Shown piece by piece: positions 18,081 through 26,530 of a stretch of DNA of 64,000 bases; position 1 is the first letter of the stretch; each line of letters opens with the position of its first letter. The stretch is from Rhodopseudomonas sp. (GTDB lineage: Bacteria > Pseudomonadota > Alphaproteobacteria > Rhizobiales > Xanthobacteraceae): the NCBI RefSeq assembly GCF_013377015.1, contig NZ_JACABA010000005.1:186001-250000 (forward strand), written 5' to 3'. The notes below the pieces were generated by a model. The model was not told where the DNA came from and did not search any database. It saw nothing but the letters and a program-made list of their open reading frames with translations. A program made the position numbers and the translations under genes.

Positions 18081-20504
18081 ATGCCGACTAAGGATTATGT
18101 TCGCTGGTTTTCCGACATTCGCCTGAGCGACGTGGCTCAGGTCGGCGGCAAGAATGCGTCATTGGGCGAGTTGTATGCGACGCTTTCCGCGGAAGGCGTG
18201 CGCGTCCCGAATGGCTTTGCGCTGATCGCGGAAGCCTACCGCGACGCGCTGACCGCCGCCGGGGCCTGGGAGCCGTTGCATCGGCTTTTCGATAATCTGG
18301 ACAAGAGCGACGTCGAAAAACTGGCAAAGCACGCGGCCGAAGCCCGCGACATCGTCTATCGGGCGACCGCGACCGGTCCGCTGCGCGACCATATCGACCG
18401 CGCCTATCGGCAGCTCGAAACGGAGTACGGCGCCAATGTCGCGGTCGCGGTTCGCAGTTCGGCGACCGCGGAAGACCTGCCGTCGGCGAGTTTCGCCGGC
18501 CAGCACGAGAGTTTTCTGAACGTCCGCGGCGCCGACCAGGTGTTCGAAGCCTGCCGCCGCTGCTTCGCGTCGCTGTTCACCGACCGCGCGATTTCCTATC
18601 GCGTCGACAACGGGTTCGATCATTTCAAGGTCTGGCTTTCGGTCGGCGTGATGAAAATGGTGCGGTCGGACCGCGCCGCGAGCGGCGTCATCTTCACGCT
18701 CGATACCGAATCCGGTTTCCGCGACGTGGTGTTCGTGACCGGCGTCTATGGTCTCGGCGAGAACATCGTTCAGGGCACGGTCAACCCGGATGAATTCTAC
18801 GTCCACAAGCCGACCTTCCGCGCCGGCCGCCGCGCTGTGCTGAGCCGCGCGCTGGGCGACAAGCAGATGCGCATGATCTACGCCGACACCGGCAGCGGCG
18901 TCAGGAACGTGCCGGTGTCCGAAGACGAGCGCGCGCGGTTCTGCATCTCCGACGCCGAGGTGCTCGAACTCGCCGCCAACGCCATCACGATCGAGGATCA
19001 CTATTCGCGATCCGCCGGTCATCCGGTGCCGATGGACATCGAATGGGCCAAGGACGGCGACGACGGGCTGCTCTACATCATCCAGGCGCGTCCCGAGACG
19101 GTGGTGTCACAGCGCGCGCCGACCGGCTTCGAGACCTACGCGCTCGGCGGGTCGGGCCCGGTGCTGGCGACCGGCCGTGCGGTCGGCGAGAAGATCGCCG
19201 CAGGCCCGGTCCGCGTCATCACCGATGCGAGCCAGCTTAGGGAGTTCAAGCCCGGCGAGATTCTGGTCGCCCAATCTACCACGCCGGATTGGGAACCGGT
19301 GATGAAGATCGCCGGCGGCATTGTCACCGAACGTGGCGGGCGCACCTGTCACGCGGCGATCGTCGCGCGCGAACTCGGGATTCCGGCAGTGGTCGGCGCG
19401 ACCGATGCGAAAGCCGTCCTCGCGACCGGCGTCATGGTGACGGTCTGCTGCGCCGAAGGCGACATCGGCCGGGTATATCAGGGGGCGCTGCCGATCAAGA
19501 AAACGCATGTCGAGCTCAGCGAGGTGAAGCGCCCGCGCACCGAAATTATGCTGAATCTCGGCAATCCGGAACTGGCGTTCCGCACCGCGATGATTCCGAA
19601 CGACGGCGTCGGGCTGGCGCGGATGGAGTTCATCATCAACGAGCACATCAAGGTGCATCCAATGGCGCTGGTCGATCCGGAAAAGGTCGCCTCGGCCGAG
19701 GCGCGCGCCGAGATCGCGCGGCTGGTGCGCAACTATGCCCGGCCGGCGGATTATTTCATCGAGAAACTATCCGAGGGCGTCGGTGCAATCGGGGCGGCGT
19801 TCTACCCGAAGCCGGTGATCGTCCGGCTGTCTGACTTCAAGACCAATGAATATGCACGGCTGCTGGGCGGCGAGGGCTTCGAGCCGCACGAGGAAAATCC
19901 GATGCTGGGCTTCCGCGGCGCCGCCCGCTACGCCCACCCAGCCTATGCCGAAGGCTTCGCGCTGGAATGCGCCGCGCTGCGCCGCGTCCGCGAGGACATG
20001 GGCCTGACCAATGTTCGCATCATGGTGCCGTTCTGCCGGCGCGTCGAGGAAGCGCGGCGCGTGCTCGATGCGATGGCCGGCCATGGCCTCAAGCGCGGGG
20101 AGAACGGGCTGGAGATCTACGTGATGTGCGAGATCCCGAACAATGTCATCCAGATCGACGCCTTCGCGGAACTGTTCGACGGATTCTCGATCGGCTCCAA
20201 CGACCTGACCCAGCTCACCCTCGGCGTCGATCGCGATTCCGAGATCGTGGCGTTCGATTTCGACGAACGCGACCCCGGCATGCTGGAGATGTTCCGGCTG
20301 GCTGTGACCGGCGCCAAGCGCAACGGCCGTCACATCGGGATCTGCGGCGAGGCGCCGGCGAACTATCCCGAGGTCGCGCGCTTCCTTACCGAACTCGGGA
20401 TCGACTCCATCAGCGTCAACCCGTCGAGCATCCTGCGCACCATGCAGGTGGTCAGCGACGCCGAGAATGCCGTGGCGGCGACGCCACCCAAGGTCGCCGG
20501 ATAG
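18081..20504 (+). CDS. ppsA: Phosphoenolpyruvate synthase (pyruvate, water dikinase)
   Basis: An 807-residue enzyme converting pyruvate, ATP and water to PEP, AMP and phosphate, needed for gluconeogenesis from three-carbon or aromatic-derived substrates. Order of domains: ATP-grasp N-terminal domain (VGGKNASLGEL near 20; AVRSSATAEDLPSASFAGQ), swivelling phosphohistidine domain with GGRTCHAAIVAREL (His424, matching His421 of the E. coli enzyme), and C-terminal PEP/pyruvate TIM barrel with GSNDLTQLTLGVDRDS and GICGEAPANYP. The start at 18081 (MPTKDYVRWFSD) gives the normal length; an in-frame 72-residue extension crosses a leader with inverted repeats and is rejected. Confidence 0.95.
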   Translation: MPTKDYVRWFSDIRLSDVAQVGGKNASLGELYATLSAEGVRVPNGFALIAEAYRDALTAAGAWEPLHRLFDNLDKSDVEKLAKHAAEARDIVYRATATGPLRDHIDRAYRQLETEYGANVAVAVRSSATAEDLPSASFAGQHESFLNVRGADQVFEACRRCFASLFTDRAISYRVDNGFDHFKVWLSVGVMKMVRSDRAASGVIFTLDTESGFRDVVFVTGVYGLGENIVQGTVNPDEFYVHKPTFRAGRRAVLSRALGDKQMRMIYADTGSGVRNVPVSEDERARFCISDAEVLELAANAITIEDHYSRSAGHPVPMDIEWAKDGDDGLLYIIQARPETVVSQRAPTGFETYALGGSGPVLATGRAVGEKIAAGPVRVITDASQLREFKPGEILVAQSTTPDWEPVMKIAGGIVTERGGRTCHAAIVARELGIPAVVGATDAKAVLATGVMVTVCCAEGDIGRVYQGALPIKKTHVELSEVKRPRTEIMLNLGNPELAFRTAMIPNDGVGLARMEFIINEHIKVHPMALVDPEKVASAEARAEIARLVRNYARPADYFIEKLSEGVGAIGAAFYPKPVIVRLSDFKTNEYARLLGGEGFEPHEENPMLGFRGAARYAHPAYAEGFALECAALRRVREDMGLTNVRIMVPFCRRVEEARRVLDAMAGHGLKRGENGLEIYVMCEIPNNVIQIDAFAELFDGFSIGSNDLTQLTLGVDRDSEIVAFDFDERDPGMLEMFRLAVTGAKRNGRHIGICGEAPANYPEVARFLTELGIDSISVNPSSILRTMQVVSDAENAVAATPPKVAG

Positions 20505-20513
20505 CCCGGTGCC

Positions 20514-21791
20514 TCAGATGCTGGGCCGGATATAGGGCCGGTTCACTTCCCACAATTCGTCGAGCAGCTTGACCGCCGCAGAGGCGGAATTCACCACCGG
20601 ATCGATCAGCAGCGCCTGCAATGCGATCTCCTTGGAGCCGTGCATCGCGGCCTCGACCGCGAGCTGCTGCACGCTCACTTGGATGTGGAGCAGCTTGGCG
20701 ATTGGATCGGGCAGCGGACCGAGCGAAATCGGATGAATCCCGGCGGCGTCCGCCATCACCGGCACCTCGACCGCCGCGTCGAACGGCAGATTCGGAATCG
20801 TGCCCCGGTTCGGAACGATGCCCGATTCCAGCGCGCGCTTCTTGTTGTGCAAGATGCCGCCGATCGCCGCCGCGCCGCGCTCGCCCGAGGGTGTCAGCCA
20901 CCACTCCGGCATCGTCGCCCCGGCGAGCACGCCATCCAGAATCTGCTTGAACTCGACGCGCCAGCGCCCGTCGCCATCGAAATCGTAGCCGTGTTCGCCG
21001 CCTTCCCAGCCATAGGGCAGATACTCGCCGAAATGGTCGTCGCTGCAGGTCATCCAGTAGCCAAAGGCGCGAAACACCTGCCGGGTGAGCGGCATGAAGG
21101 CGGGGTCGAACACCTTCTCTTTTTCGCGCAGCAGCGGGTAGAGGTCCTCGCCGGTGACGCGATGGCGAATCTGCATCAGGCATTGCGAGTGATTGAGACC
21201 CGCGCCCCAGACGTCGACCTGGTCCGACGGCAGGCCCATGATCTTGGCCACGTCGCCCTGTCCCATGAAAATGCCGTGGCAGAGGCCGAGTGCGCGGATC
21301 GGACTGTACTTGCCGAGCGCGAGGATGATGCGGTTCTCGGGATTGGAAAAATTCAGGAACAGCGCCTGCGGGCAAAGCTCCTGCATCTCACGGACGAAAT
21401 CGAACACCAGCGGCAGGGTGCGCAGCGTGAACATCAACCCGCCGGGGCCGCCGTTCTCGCCGAGGGTGTGACGGATGCCGTATTTGCGCGGCACCTCCCA
21501 ATCCATCTTCCAGAGCCGGTTGCGGTCGATCGCGGTGGCGTTGACGACGAAGCCGGCGCCGTCGAGCGCAGCTCGCCTGTCGGTCGTCTGCTCGACGATC
21601 AGGCCCGCGCCGGATTTTGCATTCAGCAGCCTGGCAAGCTCCGTCATCTTGCCGAGCGTCTGCGGGTCGCGACCGACCAGCGTCAGGGTGCTGCCGCGCA
21701 GCTCGTCGCTGCTGAAGATGTCGCGCAGCATGCTCAGTCCGAACGACATGCTGCTGGCGCCGAGGAAGACGATCTTGGTCCGGTTGGTCAT
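20514..21791 (-). CDS. Glycoside hydrolase family 4 enzyme (alpha-glucuronidase/galacturonidase-like)
   Basis: A 425-residue GH4 protein. The N-terminal Rossmann segment [13 protein letters not shown] binds [11 protein letters not shown], the metal/Cys motif GLCHGIF and GLNHSQCLM are diagnostic. GH4 enzymes cleave glycosides by an NAD- and Mn-dependent oxidation-elimination route. In this family the residue after Cys-His tracks substrate (E, S or G), and CHG is typical of uronidases, so an alpha-glucuronidase or alpha-galacturonidase is suggested rather than an alpha-glucosidase. It ends nine bases from the convergent ppsA gene and shares its direction with the glycosidase upstream. Confidence 0.85.
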   Translation of the reverse strand: MTNRTKIVFLGASSMSFGLSMLRDIFSSDELRGSTLTLVGRDPQTLGKMTELARLLNAKSGAGLIVEQTTDRRAALDGAGFVVNATAIDRNRLWKMDWEVPRKYGIRHTLGENGGPGGLMFTLRTLPLVFDFVREMQELCPQALFLNFSNPENRIILALGKYSPIRALGLCHGIFMGQGDVAKIMGLPSDQVDVWGAGLNHSQCLMQIRHRVTGEDLYPLLREKEKVFDPAFMPLTRQVFRAFGYWMTCSDDHFGEYLPYGWEGGEHGYDFDGDGRWRVEFKQILDGVLAGATMPEWWLTPSGERGAAAIGGILHNKKRALESGIVPNRGTIPNLPFDAAVEVPVMADAAGIHPISLGPLPDPIAKLLHIQVSVQQLAVEAAMHGSKEIALQALLIDPVVNSASAAVKLLDELWEVNRPYIRPSI

Positions 21792-21810
21792 CGTCGTCTC
21801 CGTTCGTTGA

Positions 21811-23160
21811 TCAGGATGAGACCGCCGCCGCGGCGTGGAGAGTCTCGGCCTCGGAATTGACCGCCGTCATCGCGCGCGTCAGGTCTTCGTAAATGCGGTC
21901 CTCGATGGTGACCATGCCGTAGTTGCAGTCCTCACCGTCGAACCGGCCTTGTGCCGGTTGATCGGCGTGCTCGAACCAGTGGTAGCCGACAATGCTCGGC
22001 TGGCGCAGCGCCGCGGTGACGTAGTGCCGGAAGCAGGATGCCCGGTCGGCTTGCGTGGCCACCAAGGGCCCGGCACCGATGCTGTTGGGCAGACCGGAAT
22101 CGACGGCCCGGAACGAGAATTCGCCAATCAGGCAGGGTTTTCCGGTCGAGGCATAGGCATCGATCATGCCGACGGCATCATGGCCGTAGCAATTGAACGA
22201 GATGACGTCGAGATGGCGTCCGGCCGCGTCGATCGCCGCGGCCGGCGGCGGAGGCGTGGTGAAGCGGCAGCCGAGCACGAGGTGATTGGGATCCGCCGCC
22301 CTGATCGCGGCCGTCGTCAGTTCGAAATAGCGATTCGCCAGCAGCGCGAGAAAGGCGTCGCAGTCGGCGATGAAGCGGGCGCGCAGCGGATCGGCGCGAT
22401 CGGCTTCGCCGCGCGGTTCGCGATGGTACGGCGCCGCGAGCCGCGGCACCGCCTTCAGTTGTTCCCACGAATCCGCCGGTGTCCGCCAGATCGCATTGAA
22501 GGCTTCGAAATCCAGATGGCGCTCGCGCAGCAAGTTGATGGCGGCGATCCGCCCGGGTGTAGCGATCGACAAATTCAGGAACATCGGCAGCAACTCGTCG
22601 GGGCCGCGCCAGTCCGGCCCCCAGCGCAGTTCATTGTCGATGAACCATCCGATCAGGTTGCGGTCGCCGCTGCGCTGCGCGCAATGTTCTCGCGCCTTGC
22701 GCTCGACATGACGTCCGAACTCCGGATCGAAGACGTCGGGAAATTCCTGCCTGGGGTCGCTCGGGCTGCGGTCGTTGGCCTGCCACGCGAACGACATGCC
22801 GAGATCGAGATTCGGCGTTACCGACAGCGGTACCGGTCCGGCGGTGGCGACCGCTTCATCGGACCACGAGCCGAGCGTATTGAACCCCCAGCCCGCCAGC
22901 CGTTCGGCTGTCGCACGCCGCCAGGCTTGTTCGCCGCCATATTTGCGCCGGCAAGCTTCCGCGTAGGGGACCAGCTCGGTGTCGCGAATCTTGTCCTGGT
23001 CGAAGCGTACGGTGTCGACGCCTTTCGATAGAAACCGGCCGCCGTCGGGATCGACCAGCCAGAACGCGCCGTCAGCCTGTTCGACGCTAAAGAATCCGAC
23101 GGACCGGAAACGATGGTCGGTAATTCCGCCCCATCGGGTTCTTGGCACTTGAAACGACAT
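21811..23160 (-). CDS. Clan GH-A-like glycoside hydrolase (agarase/beta-galactosidase-like)
   Basis: A 449-residue predicted TIM-barrel glycosidase. It opens with a small beta module ([25 protein letters not shown]) and a barrel start [15 protein letters not shown]. Probable acid/base is the Glu of [11 protein letters not shown] and probable nucleophile the Glu of CLIGEFSFR, the NE/E pair of clan GH-A. No signal peptide is seen, so it should act on imported oligosaccharides. The start at 23160 ([12 protein letters not shown]) was chosen because the much longer in-frame extension reads antisense through the glucokinase gene. It is 19 bases upstream of the GH4 gene. Confidence 0.75.
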   Translation of the reverse strand: MSFQVPRTRWGGITDHRFRSVGFFSVEQADGAFWLVDPDGGRFLSKGVDTVRFDQDKIRDTELVPYAEACRRKYGGEQAWRRATAERLAGWGFNTLGSWSDEAVATAGPVPLSVTPNLDLGMSFAWQANDRSPSDPRQEFPDVFDPEFGRHVERKAREHCAQRSGDRNLIGWFIDNELRWGPDWRGPDELLPMFLNLSIATPGRIAAINLLRERHLDFEAFNAIWRTPADSWEQLKAVPRLAAPYHREPRGEADRADPLRARFIADCDAFLALLANRYFELTTAAIRAADPNHLVLGCRFTTPPPPAAAIDAAGRHLDVISFNCYGHDAVGMIDAYASTGKPCLIGEFSFRAVDSGLPNSIGAGPLVATQADRASCFRHYVTAALRQPSIVGYHWFEHADQPAQGRFDGEDCNYGMVTIEDRIYEDLTRAMTAVNSEAETLHAAAAVSS

Positions 23161-23188
23161 CGGCGGCTCGAATTGAATGACTGCGGTA

Positions 23189-23212
23189 GATTGCCGACCA
23201 TATCGTGCAATC
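23189..23212. promoter_or_regulatory. Inverted repeat in the glycosidase-glucokinase divergent promoter
   Basis: GATTGC-N12-GCAATC lies in the 114-base gap between the divergent glycosidase and glucokinase genes, next to TTGACTTGTCTCAA (23215-23228), itself an inverted TTGA/TCAA. Either could be an operator controlling both directions. No regulator gene adjoins. Confidence 0.3.
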
Positions 23213-23274
23213 AATTGACTTGTCTCAATCAAGCGATGCGCCCTAGGTCTGGGTGACCGAGCAGGAGGAGAACC

Positions 23275-24309
23275 ATGGGACGAAGCAATGCCGCCGGTAA
23301 TCCGCCCAAGGCTGGTGCGACCGACAGCCTTGTGCGCGTTGTGCTGGCGGATGTCGGCGGCACCAACGCGCGATTCGCGCTGTTGACCGGCGACGTGCTC
23401 GGCCCGGTCGAGCATCTCGCGGTACGCGACCATGCCCGTTTCACCGACGCCCTTGCGGTGTTCATGGCCCGTCAGACCGACCATGCCACGATCCGCGGCG
23501 CGATCATTGCGGTGGCGGGTCCGGTCGAAGACGGCCATTGCGCATTTACCAATAGCTCCTGGGTCGTCGATGCCGCGGAGCTTCGGTCCCGGTTCGATTT
23601 CACCGGCGTCAAGCTGATCAACGACTTCGAAGCAATCGCCTGGGCGCTGCCGCATCTCACGCGCGACGACCTGCGCGTCATCGGCGGCGGCGCGCCGGTA
23701 CCGGATGCGCCGATGGCGGTGCTCGGGCCCGGCACCGGCCTCGGCGTTGCGGCCTATGTCCCGCACAAGGCGGGCGGACTGGTGCTGCGCAGCGAAGGTG
23801 GCCACGTGACCTTGCCCAGCAGTTCGTTGCGGGAAGACGCCATCATCGTCGCGCTGCGGCAACGCTTTGGCCACGTCTCAGCCGAGCGGGTGCTTTCAGG
23901 GCAGGGTCTGGAAAATCTGTATCGCGCCATCGCCACGATCGATCAGTGCCCCGCGCCGGAGCGCCGCGCGGCCGATATCAGCAAGGCTGCGGTCGACGGC
24001 GTCTGCGAACTCAGCCGCGCCGCGCTCGACCAGTTCTGCGCCTGGCTCGGCGAGGTCGCCGGCAACGTCGCGCTCGGTCACGGCGCTCAGGGCGGGGTGT
24101 TCATCGCCGGCGGCATCGTCCCGCACTTCCAGGATTATCTGGTTAGCTCGACCTTCCGGTCCCGCTTCGAGGCCAAGGGCCGGATGAGCCGCTATGTTGA
24201 GCCGATCCCAGTGTCGCTGATCCTGCACGACGATCCGGCCTTCGTCGGGCTGCGGTCGCTGGCGTTGCGCTGCGACTGGGATGCGAGCGGGTCCGGGACT
24301 GGTGTATAA
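23275..24309 (+). CDS. glk: Glucokinase (ROK-unrelated, Glk family)
   Basis: A 344-residue glucokinase with the phosphate-binding loop LADVGGTNARFAL (about 23-35), the sugar/adenosine motifs LGPGTGLGVA and SEGGHVTLP, and the C-terminal GGVFIAGGIVPHF. It phosphorylates cytoplasmic glucose to glucose 6-phosphate. The ATG follows a strong GCAGGAGGAG. Divergent pairing with two glycosidase genes suggests it phosphorylates glucose released by them. The N-terminal 20 residues precede the usual start and may be poorly conserved. Confidence 0.92.
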   Translation: MGRSNAAGNPPKAGATDSLVRVVLADVGGTNARFALLTGDVLGPVEHLAVRDHARFTDALAVFMARQTDHATIRGAIIAVAGPVEDGHCAFTNSSWVVDAAELRSRFDFTGVKLINDFEAIAWALPHLTRDDLRVIGGGAPVPDAPMAVLGPGTGLGVAAYVPHKAGGLVLRSEGGHVTLPSSSLREDAIIVALRQRFGHVSAERVLSGQGLENLYRAIATIDQCPAPERRAADISKAAVDGVCELSRAALDQFCAWLGEVAGNVALGHGAQGGVFIAGGIVPHFQDYLVSSTFRSRFEAKGRMSRYVEPIPVSLILHDDPAFVGLRSLALRCDWDASGSGTGV

Positions 24310-24310
24310 A

Positions 24311-24339
24311 TCAGCGTCGGGGTCGCCGACCGACGCTGA
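24311..24339 (-). terminator. Hairpin terminator of the TetR-type gene
   Basis: TCAGCGTCGG and CCGACGCTGA form a perfect 10-base stem around a nine-base loop between the convergent glucokinase and TetR-type genes. On the minus strand the stem is followed by TTTATAC, so it should act mainly on the regulator transcript; the plus strand has no T-run after it. Confidence 0.6.
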
Positions 24340-24359
24340 ACAGCGGAAGCCGACTGCTG

Positions 24360-25007
24360 TTAGATTGTGCCCTTCATGAATCGCGTCACGTGATCGATGA
24401 TCGTCTGATCCAGATTGGACGGCACCGGTGTGCCATAGACGAATTTCCGGATCGCGATGTAGAAAATCTCGCCATGCAGCCCCCAGACAGCCTCCTGCTC
24501 GCGCTCGGTTACGCGCGAACCGGCAGCGGCCGCGGATTTCATCTCCTTGCGCAGTTCGCGGCACACCGGAACGATCAGCTTCTTTCGGATGATCGTCAGG
24601 TAGCGGCCGGTGATGTCATAGGACCGCAGTCCCGAGAACACGAAAATTCGCACCCAGTCGTAGTCGAAGATCCGATCGGCATATTCGCAATAAAACTGGA
24701 TCAGACGATCCTGCAGCGGGCGCGAGCGATCCGCGATCAGATCCTCCCACTGCGGATTCCAGCGGCTCAGATAGACGTGCTCGTAGACCCGCTCGATCAG
24801 CGCTTCCTTGCTCGGAAAATGGCGATAGATCGCCGAGTGGGTGATGCCGATTCGCTTCGCCAATTCGCGGGTTTGTCCCTCGAAGCCGTGCTCGGCGAAG
24901 AAGCGAATCGCTTCCTCGAGAATGGCCTTCTCCCGATCCGCTGACTTCATGTTCTTGCGCGCCGGCGGCTTTCGCGCCGGGGCGGATCGGGCTGTCTTCT
25001 GCAGCAT
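24360..25007 (-). CDS. TetR/AcrR-family transcriptional regulator
   Basis: A TetR-type repressor of about 215 residues. A basic, Pro/Ala-rich tail precedes the helix-turn-helix (AILEEAIRFFAEHGFEGQTRELAKRIGITHSAIYRHFPSKEALIERV), and an all-helical ligand domain follows (WVRIFVFSGLRSYDITGRYL). The start at 25007 was chosen because GGGAG lies ten bases upstream; in-frame ATGs at 25043 and 25061 would lengthen the tail. It is divergent from the molybdenum hydroxylase operon at 25158, whose promoter region contains a perfect palindrome, so it probably represses that operon until the imported substrate is present. Confidence 0.85.
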   Translation of the reverse strand: MLQKTARSAPARKPPARKNMKSADREKAILEEAIRFFAEHGFEGQTRELAKRIGITHSAIYRHFPSKEALIERVYEHVYLSRWNPQWEDLIADRSRPLQDRLIQFYCEYADRIFDYDWVRIFVFSGLRSYDITGRYLTIIRKKLIVPVCRELRKEMKSAAAAGSRVTEREQEAVWGLHGEIFYIAIRKFVYGTPVPSNLDQTIIDHVTRFMKGTI

Positions 25008-25083
25008 CAGCGTTTTGCTCCCGTCAGAACCGGATCCGCGCATCGTTGCGGCCGGCCGCATTTGAGACCAGATGGTAATTTTG

Positions 25084-25112
25084 TTGACAGCCAATGCAAC
25101 AGCCATCATGCT
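25084..25112 (+). promoter_or_regulatory. Possible sigma-70-type promoter of the Mo-hydroxylase/importer operon
   Basis: A perfect TTGACA (25084-25089) is followed after 17 bases by CATGCT (25107-25112), a weak match to TATAAT. A start site near 25118 would place the neighbouring palindrome just inside the transcript. Confidence 0.4.
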
Positions 25113-25123
25113 TGAGAACAATT

Positions 25124-25138
25124 GGTCACAAAGTGACC
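25124..25138. promoter_or_regulatory. Palindromic operator GGTCAC-AAA-GTGACC
   Basis: A perfect inverted repeat with a three-base spacer, 20 bases before the GTG start of the FAD-subunit gene and downstream of the TTGACA box. Its place between a TetR-type gene and the divergent operon makes it the best candidate operator for that regulator. Confidence 0.6.
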
Positions 25139-25157
25139 GTGGCTCGGGAGGCTGACG

Positions 25158-26036
25158 GTGAAGGCGGGCGACGTCGCGTATTTCCGCGCGCAATCGGTCA
25201 GCGACGCCGTCGCGGCCTTTCGCAGCTGCGAGGGCGACGCCCGCTATCTCGCCGGCGGCCAGAGCCTGCTCGCCGCGATGAACCTGCGGCTGCTAACGCC
25301 TGACCTGTTGATCGACATCGCCCATATCGATGCGCTACGCGGCATCGAACGCCGCGGCGGCGAAATCCGCATCGGGGCGCTGACGCGCCATGCCGAGATT
25401 CTATCGTCGCCGATCATTGCCAGCCACGTGCCTTTGCTCGCTGCCGCCGCACCTTGGGTTGCGCATCCTGCGATCCGCAACAAGGGGACGATCGGCGGTT
25501 CGATCGCCTTCGCCGATCCCGCCTCGGAATTTCCAGCCGTGGCGCTGGCGCTGAATGCCCGGATTGAGCTCGACAACGGCGATAGCGTGCGGTTCGTGGA
25601 AGCGCAGGATTTCTTCCTCGATCTTTACGAGACGGCGGCGGAGCCCGGCGAAATCCTGTCGGCGGTGTGGTTTCCGGTCGCAACGCCAGACCAGCGCTGC
25701 ACGTTTGACGAGCTGGCGCGACGGCGCGGCGACTACGCCATTGTTGGCGTTGCGATCGTTGCGGATTTTTCGGGCGAGATCGTTGACAGAATCCGGATCG
25801 TGTTCTTCTCGGTCGGCTCGACGCCGGTTCGCGCCCTGCGGGCCGAAGCGGCGCTGACCGGCACGGCGCTGGTCGACACCGACATCGAATTAGCCCAACA
25901 GGCGCTTGCCGGGGATCTGTCGCCGAGCGACGACGTGCAGGTATCGGCAGCGACGCGGATGCATCTGGCTTCCGTGCTGTTGCGGCGGCAACTCGGCAAG
26001 TTGCCGGTACCCACTCCCAAAGCGGTGCGCGCATGA
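25158..26036 (+). CDS. Molybdenum hydroxylase FAD-binding (medium) subunit
   Basis: A 292-residue CoxM-type flavin subunit with AGGQS at 32-36 and TIGG at 111-114. It passes electrons from the iron-sulfur subunit to an acceptor. The GTG start follows GGGAGG. First gene of a run that overlaps into the small and large subunits and then an importer, in the same M-S-L order as the CO dehydrogenase genes at 2489-6284, but the sequence is clearly different. Confidence 0.92.
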   Translation: MKAGDVAYFRAQSVSDAVAAFRSCEGDARYLAGGQSLLAAMNLRLLTPDLLIDIAHIDALRGIERRGGEIRIGALTRHAEILSSPIIASHVPLLAAAAPWVAHPAIRNKGTIGGSIAFADPASEFPAVALALNARIELDNGDSVRFVEAQDFFLDLYETAAEPGEILSAVWFPVATPDQRCTFDELARRRGDYAIVGVAIVADFSGEIVDRIRIVFFSVGSTPVRALRAEAALTGTALVDTDIELAQQALAGDLSPSDDVQVSAATRMHLASVLLRRQLGKLPVPTPKAVRA

Positions 26037-26530
26037 CCCGGCCGATCGCCATCATGCTGACGATCAATGCCGAGCCGGTCACGGCAATGGTCGAGTCGCG
26101 GTTGTCGCTGGCGGACTTTCTGCGGCATCAGTTGCGGCTGACCGGAACCCATGTCGGATGCGAGACGGGTTCCTGCGGCGCCTGCCTGGTGATGCAGGAC
26201 GGCCGGGTGATCCACGGCTGCCTTACGCTTGCGGTGCAGGCCGATGGCTCGGCGATTCAGACTATCGAGGGGCTGTCCGAATCCGGCGCGATCGCCGATC
26301 TTCAGGCCGCGTTTCACGAGCGCAACGCGCTGCAATGCGGGTTTTGCACGCCCGGCGTGCTGATGACGGCACAAGAGCTGTTGCAGCTCGAAGGCGTGCC
26401 ATCGCGCGAGGAGATTCGCGACGCGCTGTCCGGCAATTACTGTCGTTGTACCGGCTATCAAGCGATCGTCGATTCGATCGAAACCACCGCGCAGCGTCGC
26501 GCGGTGGGCGAAGCGGAGCAGCCGGCATGA
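26033..26530 (+). CDS. Molybdenum hydroxylase [2Fe-2S] small subunit
   Basis: A 165-residue iron-sulfur subunit with Cys43, Cys48, Cys51 and Cys63 for the ferredoxin-type cluster and Cys102, Cys105, Cys137 and Cys139 for the second cluster. It overlaps the genes on both sides by four bases (ATGA), so the three subunits are translated together. Confidence 0.94.
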   Translation: MTRPIAIMLTINAEPVTAMVESRLSLADFLRHQLRLTGTHVGCETGSCGACLVMQDGRVIHGCLTLAVQADGSAIQTIEGLSESGAIADLQAAFHERNALQCGFCTPGVLMTAQELLQLEGVPSREEIRDALSGNYCRCTGYQAIVDSIETTAQRRAVGEAEQPA

